Notes under the pieces: generated by a model
What the model was told of the DNA's origin: nothing
Seen by the model: the letters and a program-made list of their open reading frames with translations, nothing else
Databases searched by the model: none
Shown here: piece after piece, positions 22,346 to 32,494 of the stretch
Layout: the number at the start of each line of letters is the position of its first letter
Position numbering within the stretch: position 1 is the stretch's first letter
Program-made: the position numbers and the translations under genes
Assembly: GCA_963556145.1 (NCBI GenBank)
Contig: OY744473.1
Location: forward strand, 3,224,001-3,288,000
DNA length: 64,000 nucleotides
Direction of reading: 5' to 3'
Source: Hygrocybe punicea
Taxonomy: Eukaryota > Basidiomycota > Agaricomycetes > Agaricales > Hygrophoraceae

Positions 22346-23329
22346 TCGGAATCCAACCAGTAAGAACGGCTGGTTCTGAGACTAACACACCTGTTGGTGC
22401 ACAACCCTAGTTCAGGGTTTTTTCTTGGAGCCCTGGATAAGGGATAGAAATGGGCTGATTCTATGCTGGGGACATTATATTTGTCTGGGATTGAAAAATA
22501 ACCATAGTTTCTATGCTGACACAACCTAAGCTTTGTCCTGGGTCAAGCTTTCTCTCGCACTGTAATTGTGTAAAATCCACCCTCAAATACTTGTATAGCA
22601 CGAAACCACCAATTAGCATTACAAACAACTATCCTATAACACTGAGGGTAACCTAACCACTCTAAACTACTGAAGGAGGTGGAGAAACCTTTGAAGATGG
22701 GGTGACAGCAAGGTAAACTGCAGGATAAGTAACAAGGGCCAATGGGATTAGCAGGATGATGAGAGAGACCAAGTACCAGGTAGTCAGGACCTCAAAGCTC
22801 AAGCCACAGGAGGGAGGGAAGCAGTGATAAGGAGAAGTGAGGGAACTGATGACCAGTGATGAGTGAGATTCATGGTGGAAGTAGGAGTAACAAAACGAAC
22901 ATTGGCAAACAAAGGCAAATGATGGACTTAGCATTTTTTTTGCCAGTTATGGATCTTACATAATCCATATGTAGAAAATGCCAGTGCTGAACCCTTGACC
23001 AGGGATTTTTGAGCACTGGACTAACTCTTGGTGTCTAGCACTAACTCTGGGTTATATAGAAGCACTAGCTCAAGGTTTAGCATCCAGCCCTTGATCAGGG
23101 TTGGCCTGAAGCATTAATTCAAGGATTTATCATATCCACAGTTCAGCAATGGCTGGGCCTGAAACTAGGGTTATGTCATCGCTGTCCAAATATAACGTCC
23201 TTGGCATGGATCAAAGGGTTTTCCTGTTTGGGTGTGTACACAGTGAGTTAACCTCAGACTGACAATGTGCCGAGGTTAAGCTGAGGGACTCGGAGATGGC
23301 TTGCAGGATGAAAAATATTTAATCTCAGG
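22346..23329. other. Non-coding stretch with CCCTTGATCAGGG-like motifs
   Basis: No convincing gene. Short self-complementary motifs (CCCTAGTTCAGGG near 22406, CCCTTGACCAGGG near 22994, CCCTTGATCAGGG near 23090) may be subterminal repeats of a decayed element. A short hydrophobic minus-strand frame near 22662-22934 lacks support. Confidence 0.3.
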
Positions 23330-24051
23330 TTATTGCTGTTTTCAAAAGTCATGACCTTTTGAAAAATAAATCTTTTAAAGAGGAAGACCCTAGTGAAATT
23401 GATAACTCATGAAATACTTCACTAAATTGCATAGTTTGACAGGGAGAGTTTGTCTATGTTCTAAGGGCTATCTTCCTCTGTATTTACATTTTTAAAATAT
23501 ATGGTATGTAGAGAGTTATAGGTGAATTGTTGATTTCAGTCATCTCAACTTGTACAATGAATATCTCTGCAAGAAATGCTTAGATTGACATGGTTGTGGA
23601 GAGAAGTTTATTCTATTTTTCAAGGGCTACAAGGGCCGATACTGTGTTTTTCCATATTTTGGATTATTGTAATGTTATTTATGCAGAGGACATTTTTGTG
23701 TAATTCTCCTTCAAACTTTCAAAATATGGAAAAACACAGCATAGGCCCTTATAGCTCTTGAAAAATAGAATAAATTTCTCTCCACAATCATGTCAATCCA
23801 AGCATTTCTTGCAGAGATATTCATTGTACAAGTTGAGATGACTGAAATCAACAATTCACCTATAACTCTCTACATACCATATATTTTAAAAATGTAAATA
23901 CAGAGGAAGATAGCCCTTAGAACATAGACAAACTCTCCCTGTCAAACTATGCAATTTAGTGAAGTATTTCATGAGTTATCAATTTCACTAGGGTCTTCCT
24001 CTTTAAAAGATTTATTTTTCAAAAGGTCATGACTTTTGAAAACAGCAATAA
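23330..24051. repeat. 722-bp palindrome (foldback element)
   Basis: The left arm starts TTATTGCTGTTTTCAAAAG and the right arm ends with its reverse complement. The arms are about 330 bases with few mismatches around a loop near 23660-23715. No coding sequence and no clear target duplication. Its transcript would fold into a long hairpin. Confidence 0.8.
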
Positions 24052-25941
24052 AAGCAGGAAATAAAACTATGGTTCAAATTGCAATGCAACTGGGAAGCTT
24101 TCTGTCATCAATTTCTGCTTAAGTTGTGGTATTTACACAATGCAAATGTGACACATGCTCAGTGCAATAATATGGCTGCAAGGAGGGATGAGAGGTGAAC
24201 ACAATGAGCTCAGATTGCAGGAAGATCGAGCATGACCAGCACCATACCATATATGTGCTTAGCACGGCTTCAGTTTGCCCTCAGGACCAACTGCGCTTTG
24301 CCATCAGGACCCAACTCGCCTCACCCAGAACGTGGATCCAGTCGGTGCTGATGGTCCACATCAGCAAATTGACAAAATGTTCTGAGAGACTTTCTGGTCT
24401 GGAGAGGTTTGGCCCAGACCAATTTCATTCTGATATGATTTTCAGACCTTCCCAGACATATTATGATGGTGGCAGACCCTCCAGACCATTCAAGACCACT
24501 TATATAATTTTTGAGAACTAGGATAAAATTATTGCTAAGTGTAAACAAGCTACGATACAAGTACTATACTAAGTTCTCACAATTATATAGAAGTCAGTAT
24601 GGTCCGTGCGGTTTTCAACCGTGTGAATATTTCAATACCTATTCCACCACCCTCACACAGCAAACAGCAACCAAATCTGCTCCCAAAGCCAAAGACAAGA
24701 CAGGCAACACGAACGGTGATCAATGTGCCCAAAGGCTGAATGTGCCATGGAGTTGGTTTACCACCTAAATGTAAGGCCCTGTTCAGCTGGGATTATAATC
24801 TGAGATTATTCACATTTTTCTGCCGAAATGAAATAATCAGCTTTCAGATTAACCACTGATTGTTTGCTGTGGCAATTGGCCGATTTGGTGTGACTAGTGT
24901 GACCATTGAACCAAATCAAGGTAAGGTCTGAAGTCATCAAATCATGTGTTGGTTGGTTGTCATCAAGGCATGTGCTGACTGGTGACGTGGCATTGTTTTC
25001 GCAGTAAGGAACTCATGCTGCAGTGTACAAAAATGCATTATAAAGTAATAGCATACATCACAGCACTAATGAAGCTCATCTAGCATAGTTCAAGTAGTGA
25101 GGTTGAGTGAGGAATTCTTCATTGATTTCCTTGTGGCTGCTTTCAGATTATTTGGCCTAATTGGGTTAGAGACAGTCTATTCTTAGTACTAGCTTAGTCA
25201 GCATGACTGCTCATCCAGCAGTTATTAATCTCCCATACAAATCTACTACAAAACTTAGTGTAGCCTTGGTTAGTGCAAACTAATATGGGATAACTCTTTT
25301 TTTCATCCAAAAGCCTGTGGTATGTGGAGTTTAAAGTATTGACAGAATGATTACTAAGCTACCAGAATAGTCATGTCGATTTCAGCTTTACAGTCAGCTG
25401 ATCAGCAAGATCCAAAAGAGGAAGCGTTGATATGCAGCGCACGTCCCTAAGCACAGAAACCCTCTATTGGACCTATTCTAGTCTCAACATGCTGCGATTC
25501 GCTGCGATTTATTGTGAAACATCCCAATTTATATGTATCTCCATTGCGATGCGACAGCGCGATGCGTGTGATACGGGCGATAATTTGACATTACAGCGAT
25601 TTTCTTCGGAGTGCTTCGGCCCCCTTCAGAAACATATTTTGAGCCTCTCTGACATCACCCACGTTTATACCATTCACCCTATTCCATTCCGATTCCGTTC
25701 CGGTTCCAGGGAAGTCTTTATGTGACATGTTTCACTTATTTCAAACATTATAGCTCCTATCCTCTAGATATTTTGGAAATTGCTTCGCATGGTGCTATAC
25801 CCTTCATTTCAGTTCCGTTTTATCCCTATTGCACCATAGTTCCATTGTGCGCCGTCTATTTGTTATGCCTTCTTCACCCTTTATTGTCCTAACAACCAAC
25901 TTCACATAAATACCCCCTATAGTTTATGTACTAGGGAGACG

Positions 25942-26101
25942 TTGGAGTGGTCTGGAGTCTCGGACGTCTAACGAAGAACTGAGTCTCGAGTCTCGAAGGT
26001 CGTGGATTGGTTTGGGTTGTCTTCTAGCTACTTTGGGAACCAACAAACAACACGAACCGTGGGAACTGAGTCACGTGACACAGCCCTCGCTACTACTCCA
26101 A
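25942..26101 (-). repeat. Gypsy 3' LTR
   Basis: 160 bases, 159 identical to the LTR at 32335-32494. It includes a CACGTGAC box. It begins right after the polypurine run at the end of pol. The LTR is short for a Gypsy element. Confidence 0.92.
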
Positions 26102-26114
26102 GTGCCCCCTTTCT

Positions 26115-29100
26115 TCATAGCGACGCCCTCGTCGCTACGTCGTCAGCCTCAACACCATCTCCCGATGCCAGCTCTCTATCCTCATCGTCTGCAACCTCCA
26201 TCCCTTCGCTGTGGTCGTTTGTGGGTGTGGTATCGTCAGCAAGCAGACGATCATGCTCTGCTTGGGCCATTTTCGTTCCATCTCGTGGCTCAAACGATCG
26301 GAGGCGGCGTGCATTAAAAACGCCAGACAGTGGTACGCCGTCGAGTGTCTCCAAAACATATGAGTTGCGCAGGCGGGACACCACACGCCGGGGTACGGAC
26401 CACAGAGGGACCAACTTCCGTACACTGGAAAAGACATTAATCAGATCACTTCGATAGACTTGTACAAGTTGTCCAGTTTTAAATATAACTTCTCTGGGTG
26501 CCCTCCTAAGGACTTTGGCGTCAAATGAGGCCTTGCGGTTCGCTGCGTGGTCTACAGCGCAGGCTAGGCCGTCGAGTCGCGTTTGGTCGGCGTATGCTAG
26601 GTGGATTGCTATGTCAGCATCGGAGGGAATGGGCATTGTTTCTGGTTCGCCGGTGCCTTGTGGGTTTGTGATGAGTCCCAGTAGTAATTCATTCGGGGAG
26701 AATTTGAGACTTGGTAGGATGCGGTCGGAGAGGTTTTTTACGGCAGCGTTCAGGTGCTGGGGCCAGTTCTTGGGAATGTCTTTTGTTGCCATCCTGTCGT
26801 ATTCGTCTTCGCCAAGGCCGGGTGCACACAGCCGTTTGAGTGTACTCAGCAGTATCTTGTTTGAGCCCTCGATCAGGCCATTTATCCAGGGTGAGTAAGC
26901 GGCTACGACGTGGTGTTTGGTGCCAATGCTGTCACAGTAATTGCGCACCAGTTCGCAATCAAAGTGGGAGCCGCCGTCGGACATGAATACCTCCGGCGTT
27001 ATGAACGTGTTCCTGATGTGTTCGAGGCTGTCGACGGTGGCTTTCCCTGTAGCGGACTTCACTTTGAACGCGAACAATTTCCTAGAGAAGACGTCAGCGT
27101 ATAAACCAATTTTTGTGAAACCCCCTTTTCCCGTCGGCATGGAAGTGTAATCCCCCACCAGGAGCTCGAACGGTCGGCGCCGGACTATGGGTTGGAGCAG
27201 TGCGTGTAGGTGTGTGTTGCCGAAATTTTTGCAGCGGCTGCACTCGCGGATTGCTTTCGTGATTGATGCGTCTAAAAAGGGGCTACATATCCTGTCCAAT
27301 AGCTGCATCTTGATGGCGTCACGGCCCATGTGAGTTTTTTCGTGCTCGACTTTAGCAAGCGCGACGGCTTCTGTTTTGGTTATACACTCCCTGCGTGATG
27401 CTGCCCGCGCCGGTGTGATGCCTCCAAGTTTCCACAAGCGTCCGTCGTCGATGAAGAAATCTTTTGCGCGATGGGCCGCACGCCGTTGATCGCGCTCTGG
27501 GGCGTCGTCTGGTATGCCTACGAGGGCATCGACGACTTCTACAAAGACGCGTTCGTCTTCGAAGCGATCCCGTAATGTCCTGTGTAATTCAGAAGCAGAT
27601 TCGCCCACCGTGAACATGTCGTATTCCAGGCCACGCGCCGTCTCCCAGTCTGGGGAAACCGACCAATCGCTACCGTCATTCGGGATGCGGGGAAGTTCCT
27701 CGTCTTTTCGACTCAGGGCGTCTCCGACCAGGTTGGTTTTCCCTGGTATATGGCGGACGTCAATAATCTGGTGGGCCAAGACCCCGTCCCGCCAGCGGGC
27801 GTGTGTTGCATTGAGATCCGGGCTGAGTAATACGTCACGGAGGGCTTGGCAGTCGGTTTCCAGCTCGACTGGGAAACCCCACACAATGTCGTCAAATTTG
27901 TCCAACGCGAACTTGAGGGCCGCGAATTCTAGGAGGAAGGGTTTGTAGCGTTCTTCCGCTGTGGAGGTGCGCTTCGAGGCGTATGCTATAGGGTGCAACT
28001 TGCTGACCACTTTGCCGCCGGGTCGTGTTACCACGATGCGCTGGGATAGAACACCGCCGAATCCTTCCTTGCAGCCGTCGGTGGTTATGATGAATGGGGT
28101 GCCGTCAAATCGAGGAGCCACCAGAACGGGGTTGGTCGTGAGAGCGGTTTTCAGGTCGAGGAAACATTTTTGGTGTTTTTCGGTCCACTTATCAGCCAAT
28201 TTGACCTTCCGCAATGCTGCTCGGTACGCTGCCTTCCCGGCGTGCTTGGGTATGTCGACGGATCGTAGGAGGTCGGACAGCGGCTGGGCCAGCTTGGCGT
28301 ATCCGTGGATTAGATCCCTAAAGTAGCCCGTTAACCCCAGAAAGCCGGATAGGCCTAAGAGGTCGGGGGGTCTCCGCCAGCTGACGACTGCGGTTAGCTT
28401 GGCCTCGTCCGCTTGAACACCGTCCGGTCCAACCTTGGACCCCGCGAATATCATTTCTGACATGAAAAACTTCGATTTCTTGGCAGAGAGGGACAGGCCG
28501 GCTTCCCGGACCCTCTGGAAGAAGCGTCTCGTGCGATTGAGCATGTCTTCGAACTCGTCCCCTGCCATGCCTCCGTCATCCACGAATAGCTCGAGTTGCA
28601 GAGCGGTAAGTATGTCGCCGAGTGCTTGTGCGGTGACGTGTGCAAACGTGGAGGGGGCGCCGGTGAGGCCGAAAGGCATTCGCTTCTGTGTGAAAAATCC
28701 TCTGCCCTCGATGTAGAATGCGAGGTACGGCCGGGTGTCCTGTGGTATCATGACAGCGTAGAAGCCCGAGGCGAAATCGAATCCGTGGACCCACCTGTGG
28801 CCGCTTAGGCGTCGCTGCTTCATCCGTATGTCGCCCTGGGGCATCGGGAAAACTTGGGTGACCCTGTTGAGCATGTTGTAGTTTTGGCAGAACCGCCATT
28901 TCGCCGGGTGCTGTTCTTCCTTGTCGGGGCCGGCTGGTGTTGGGCGTGGTTCCATGTTGTGGGCTGGTGGGAATCCGTGGGCTATACATTCGTCGTTGAC
29001 GCGATGACGGAGCTCTTCTATTGGAAGGCCGGGGTTGTCGTGTGTCTTTTGGCCGAGGGCGATTGGCGAGGCGCATTTGACGTCTTCCGGTCGGATGGGT

Positions 29101-30572
29101 TCTATTATGTCGGCTGCCAGTAGTTCGTCGATGGTTTTGCTCAAAAATTCGCGTTGCGCCGCTGTGAACTGGCGTTGTCGGGGCACGCGTTTGGGAAACG
29201 TTGTGTCCGGTGGTACGTGTACGTGGTGTTCGGCCCCCGGTACGGCGTTTACCTCGCTTACTGACAACGCGAAGCAATCTGCGTACTCGCGCAGTAGATC
29301 CTGTACTTGTTTCCGTTGTTCCGTGGTGAGGTCGGGTCCAATGGTGACTTTGTCGAGGACGGCGTTGACTCGTTGTGGTTTGAAAGGTTCCGTTTTCCTT
29401 GTGAAAATCGAGTGGTCGGCATTGAGCTCGATTTCTGGTTGGGCGTCACCGATGTCGTTGTCGTTGCCTGGCGTGTCGTCCTGGACCACCCAAACTGGTG
29501 CCGTGTGACGTGGGTCCTGCGATTGCGAGTCGTACTGCGGGCTTGGGGTTGTGCCTGGCGTTCCTTTGCTTTTCCGTCGCTCCCTGTGGCGGCGGCCCCT
29601 GCGCTTGCTCGTGGTGGTTGGGCAGGGTTCCACGCCGTCGATGTCGAGTTGATTCCTGCTGGGATTACTGGCCGGGTGTCTCGGGACCTGGTATCCTTGG
29701 GGGGGTGGTTCGAGGTACAGCTCTCGGTTGTTGAATCTATCGAGCGTGTCGCCTCGTATAGTGTCTTTGAGGCTGGCAAGTGCGGCGAATGAGTTGTAGG
29801 TGTTTCCTTCTTTGCGTGGGGGCGTAGTGTCAATCTTTTCTTCGTTTACTATGTCCCACAGCTCCCTCGGGGATTTACACTCGCGTCGCCATGACAGTCC
29901 AACACCGGCAGCGATGGGTTTTGGTGTTGTGATCGCGTTGCGCAGGATGCGACTTGGTATTGCGGGGCGGTTTGGCGTCGGTTCCTGGCTTTCGTTTAGC
30001 AGGGTTTGCCACCCGTTGTCGTAGGGTATGCGTAGTGTGTCGTCGCTGTAGTCGTGAACAGCTTTGTATTGTTGCAGCAGCGGTTTTCCGAACAGGAGTG
30101 ACCAGTTACCTCCGCTTGGGAACACTTCGAACGCAGCGTTTTTGCGTAGGCCGCCAAGCTCGATGTTGCCTACCCAACGGCCCTGCGAGGGTATGCCCGC
30201 TCCGTTCGCCATGCGTAGGGTTGTTTGCGATGGGGAAAGATTGCCGAGTTGGTGTCGGTGTTTCCGGTATGTCGATGCACAGATGGAGTTCACCATAGAT
30301 CCATCGTCGAATAGTCCTTTTAAGTATTGGCAAGTGCCCATGTGGCCATGGAGTCCTACGGTGTGTATGAACGGTCTTGCTCGGTTTCTTTGTGGTGCTG
30401 GTAGATCCTCTCTCGTCGTATACATGTCAAACGTTTCGTGTTTAGGGGTATGGGGTAGTAGATCTTTACTGACTAAACACTTTATGTCCGTACGTGAATC
30501 GATGTTGGGAGGGTCTAAGTGCACGTCCCCGACCCATCCCGTACGCTGGTCGGGGACCGATATGTTCGCCAT
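26115..30572 (-). CDS. Gypsy Pol polyprotein (PR-RT-RNase H-IN)
   Basis: 1485 residues, uninterrupted. Aspartic-protease region with FDDGSMVNS (residues 88-96) and LFGKPLL. A Pro/Arg-rich linker (about 300-350) is followed by reverse transcriptase with the active site as FVDDGG (663-668). RNase H has TTDGCKEGFGG (about 830-840), an AEERYKPFLLEFAALKFALD block and ETDCQALRD. Integrase has an H1077-H1081-C1111-C1114 zinc finger and the D1141, D1199, E1235 triad with 35 residues between the last two. No chromodomain was recognised at the C-terminus. The Pol frame is open upstream of its ATG across the Gag stop, so frameshift fusion or reinitiation are both possible. Confidence 0.93.
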   Translation of the reverse strand: MANISVPDQRTGWVGDVHLDPPNIDSRTDIKCLVSKDLLPHTPKHETFDMYTTREDLPAPQRNRARPFIHTVGLHGHMGTCQYLKGLFDDGSMVNSICASTYRKHRHQLGNLSPSQTTLRMANGAGIPSQGRWVGNIELGGLRKNAAFEVFPSGGNWSLLFGKPLLQQYKAVHDYSDDTLRIPYDNGWQTLLNESQEPTPNRPAIPSRILRNAITTPKPIAAGVGLSWRRECKSPRELWDIVNEEKIDTTPPRKEGNTYNSFAALASLKDTIRGDTLDRFNNRELYLEPPPQGYQVPRHPASNPSRNQLDIDGVEPCPTTTSKRRGRRHRERRKSKGTPGTTPSPQYDSQSQDPRHTAPVWVVQDDTPGNDNDIGDAQPEIELNADHSIFTRKTEPFKPQRVNAVLDKVTIGPDLTTEQRKQVQDLLREYADCFALSVSEVNAVPGAEHHVHVPPDTTFPKRVPRQRQFTAAQREFLSKTIDELLAADIIEPIRPEDVKCASPIALGQKTHDNPGLPIEELRHRVNDECIAHGFPPAHNMEPRPTPAGPDKEEQHPAKWRFCQNYNMLNRVTQVFPMPQGDIRMKQRRLSGHRWVHGFDFASGFYAVMIPQDTRPYLAFYIEGRGFFTQKRMPFGLTGAPSTFAHVTAQALGDILTALQLELFVDDGGMAGDEFEDMLNRTRRFFQRVREAGLSLSAKKSKFFMSEMIFAGSKVGPDGVQADEAKLTAVVSWRRPPDLLGLSGFLGLTGYFRDLIHGYAKLAQPLSDLLRSVDIPKHAGKAAYRAALRKVKLADKWTEKHQKCFLDLKTALTTNPVLVAPRFDGTPFIITTDGCKEGFGGVLSQRIVVTRPGGKVVSKLHPIAYASKRTSTAEERYKPFLLEFAALKFALDKFDDIVWGFPVELETDCQALRDVLLSPDLNATHARWRDGVLAHQIIDVRHIPGKTNLVGDALSRKDEELPRIPNDGSDWSVSPDWETARGLEYDMFTVGESASELHRTLRDRFEDERVFVEVVDALVGIPDDAPERDQRRAAHRAKDFFIDDGRLWKLGGITPARAASRRECITKTEAVALAKVEHEKTHMGRDAIKMQLLDRICSPFLDASITKAIRECSRCKNFGNTHLHALLQPIVRRRPFELLVGDYTSMPTGKGGFTKIGLYADVFSRKLFAFKVKSATGKATVDSLEHIRNTFITPEVFMSDGGSHFDCELVRNYCDSIGTKHHVVAAYSPWINGLIEGSNKILLSTLKRLCAPGLGEDEYDRMATKDIPKNWPQHLNAAVKNLSDRILPSLKFSPNELLLGLITNPQGTGEPETMPIPSDADIAIHLAYADQTRLDGLACAVDHAANRKASFDAKVLRRAPREVIFKTGQLVQVYRSDLINVFSSVRKLVPLWSVPRRVVSRLRNSYVLETLDGVPLSGVFNARRLRSFEPRDGTKMAQAEHDRLLADDTTPTNDHSEGMEVADDEDRELASGDGVEADDVATRASL

Positions 30573-30604
30573 CTTTTGATTTTCCCGGGCCGTCCGTCCT
30601 GCGT

Positions 30605-31948
30605 CTACGCGGACGGCCCTCCTCCATTTCCCTGGATGTCGTCTACTTCATCCATGTAGTTGTGTCCTCCGTAACGTTGGTTGTAGTCGTTGTGACCTCC
30701 GTATCCCTGATGTCCGTAGTTGACGTAGTTGACGCTGGGTCCTTGACGTTCCTTCGACGCTTCGCGGGTAATGTAACTGGCGACCCGGCGCCAGGTGCGT
30801 TCTAATTCTGGAAGGGTGTTCCCTGAGCAAACGGGCGCTCCAGCTCTGTGACCGGCGTATCCGCATTCCCAGCATTCGCGAGAACCGAGTGGAGCGGTTC
30901 CCGGCGTCAACGGGAATGGGCGCAGTTCGTCTGGTTGGCCGTCGGGATTGGCACGATGCCATGCATCGACCTGGGCCTTGTATGCTGTGTGTCCCACTTC
31001 GGTGTTGGGGTGTTGTTGTATGGCGAGGTTTTGTAGGTCGTTGTGTCTAACGGTGATAGGTCTGTTTCTGGCGATGGGGATGATCGATGGGGCGGTTGGT
31101 TCTCTGCCCATGCCCAACGCGCCTGGGCCTGCACCTCGATGTGGCCGTATGGACCCTCGGGTTGTGAATAAGTTTCCGCGGTTGCCCGTATTTCCGCTAA
31201 AAGGGTCGTGGGCGGCGTCTCGCGTCGAATGGTTTTGGTAGGGTCGGGGGGCATCGTCGCGGTATTGGTGACGTGGCCCTACAGGCATTTGGAGGTGGGT
31301 GCTTGCCAGCGAGTCGCGAAGGCTCTTCGTCGGGGAGTTTGGGATGCGGGCGAGTCGAGCAGTTTCCTCGTCCTTTTTGTATTTGTCAACGACCTCGCGT
31401 AAATCAAGGGCATCAAGAGTGCGTACGGCTTCGGCAAGTTCTTCGTAGTTGGTACGCGTTTTGTGTCGTATAAGTTCGCGAACTGGTGCTGGTAAATTGT
31501 CGAATACATCCTGTATTAGTAGGCCGGCCGTATCTTCTGCGTCTTTTGCTTTGGCGGCTAGTCCGTTCGCCCACTTCACGTGTGTCCACACCTCCTTCGA
31601 CCCCGTCGTTATCGTTTTCCTCCCCAGTTCGTCTGTGGTTATGATCCACTCTTTGAGGGTGCGGATTCGCTCGGTTTTTGTTGGTTTCGGGATTGCGTTC
31701 TTCGGCCATTCCTTCTCGAATTCCTCAACTAATTTGTTCCAGTCCGTTTTCGTGTCGTTTGCGAGTTTATCGAACCACTGATCCGCTATTCCTGCGTACT
31801 CGAGATTGTTTTGGAAGCATTCTATTTTCTTTTTGTCGGTAGTGTACTCTTTGTCCTCGATCTTGATTTTGATTTCGCGCATAAATTGCCCCGGCGCTAA
31901 CTTTTCGTCAGGTCCCCCATCCCAACGTAGGGATCCCGATTCGCCCAT
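30605..31948 (-). CDS. Gypsy Gag protein
   Basis: 447 residues. A helical, charged retrotransposon-gag-type region (EYAGIADQWFDKLANDTKTD, then KEWPKNAIPKPTKTERIRTL) is followed by a basic, Asn/Arg-rich segment and one zinc knuckle CWECGYAGHRAGAPVC, spaced C-x2-C-x4-H-x6-C instead of the usual x4 before the last Cys. The C-terminus is Tyr/Gly/His-rich. Its stop lies 32 bases before the Pol ATG, in a different frame. Confidence 0.88.
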   Translation of the reverse strand: MGESGSLRWDGGPDEKLAPGQFMREIKIKIEDKEYTTDKKKIECFQNNLEYAGIADQWFDKLANDTKTDWNKLVEEFEKEWPKNAIPKPTKTERIRTLKEWIITTDELGRKTITTGSKEVWTHVKWANGLAAKAKDAEDTAGLLIQDVFDNLPAPVRELIRHKTRTNYEELAEAVRTLDALDLREVVDKYKKDEETARLARIPNSPTKSLRDSLASTHLQMPVGPRHQYRDDAPRPYQNHSTRDAAHDPFSGNTGNRGNLFTTRGSIRPHRGAGPGALGMGREPTAPSIIPIARNRPITVRHNDLQNLAIQQHPNTEVGHTAYKAQVDAWHRANPDGQPDELRPFPLTPGTAPLGSRECWECGYAGHRAGAPVCSGNTLPELERTWRRVASYITREASKERQGPSVNYVNYGHQGYGGHNDYNQRYGGHNYMDEVDDIQGNGGGPSA

Positions 31949-32334
31949 TTTTGGTCGGGGTGGTGGGTCGTGTTGTTGTGCGGTTGGTGATGTGGGTGGT
32001 GTGTCTGGTGCGCTGCGGCTGGAGAATTCTGAGTTGTTGGATGAGGTGGTGATGGATGATTCCGGGGTTGGAGTTGTTGTTCGTGAGCTCGATAGGGAGG
32101 TTGAACTGCTTGTGAATCTACCTCGTTCATCTCGGGAACGGTTTGAGATGAACGATCTACGAAGATCTCGCGCGGGAATGTATGGGTGTAGGTACGACGT
32201 CTTGGTGTGTATTTAGGTTTCGGTGATTGGGTCTGGTCTGTGTGCTCTGGTCTCGGGTCTCAGGTCGCGTGCTCTTCTTGGGTCTCTGGTGAGTCTATTG
32301 GGTGTAGAGGTCGAATGCCGCTCTCATCACCACG

Positions 32335-32494
32335 TTGGAGTGGTCTGGAGTCTCGGACGTCTAACGAAGAACTGAGTCTCGAGTCTCGAAGGTCGTGGAT
32401 TGGTTTGGGTTGTCCTCTAGCTACTTTGGGAACCAACAAACAACACGAACCGTGGGAACTGAGTCACGTGACACAGCCCTCGCTACTACTCCAA
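32335..32494 (-). repeat. Gypsy 5' LTR
   Basis: 160 bases, one mismatch to the other LTR (T/C around 26031 versus 32416). It is expected to contain the element promoter. Confidence 0.92.

Larger units (their letters stand above)
25942..32494 (-). mobile_element. Gypsy-type LTR retrotransposon, intact-looking
   Basis: 6553 bp with 160-bp LTRs (25942-26101 and 32335-32494) differing at one base. On the minus strand the order is 5' LTR, gag (31948-30605), pol (30572-26115), 3' LTR. A purine run (AAGAAAGGGGGCAC) abuts the 3' LTR, and a TGGTGATGAGAGC sequence follows the 5' LTR as a possible primer-binding site. Both frames are open, so the copy is probably young. The LTRs begin TTGGAG and end CTCCAA; no direct target duplication is seen. 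Confidence 0.92.

Noticed and set aside
25936..25941. AGACG/CGTCT as a target-site duplication of the Gypsy element
   Set aside because: They are reverse complements, not direct repeats, so they do not qualify.
26515..30805. Many plus-strand frames of 60-170 codons over the Gypsy pol and gag
   Set aside because: Shadow frames opposite a clearly coding minus-strand polyprotein.
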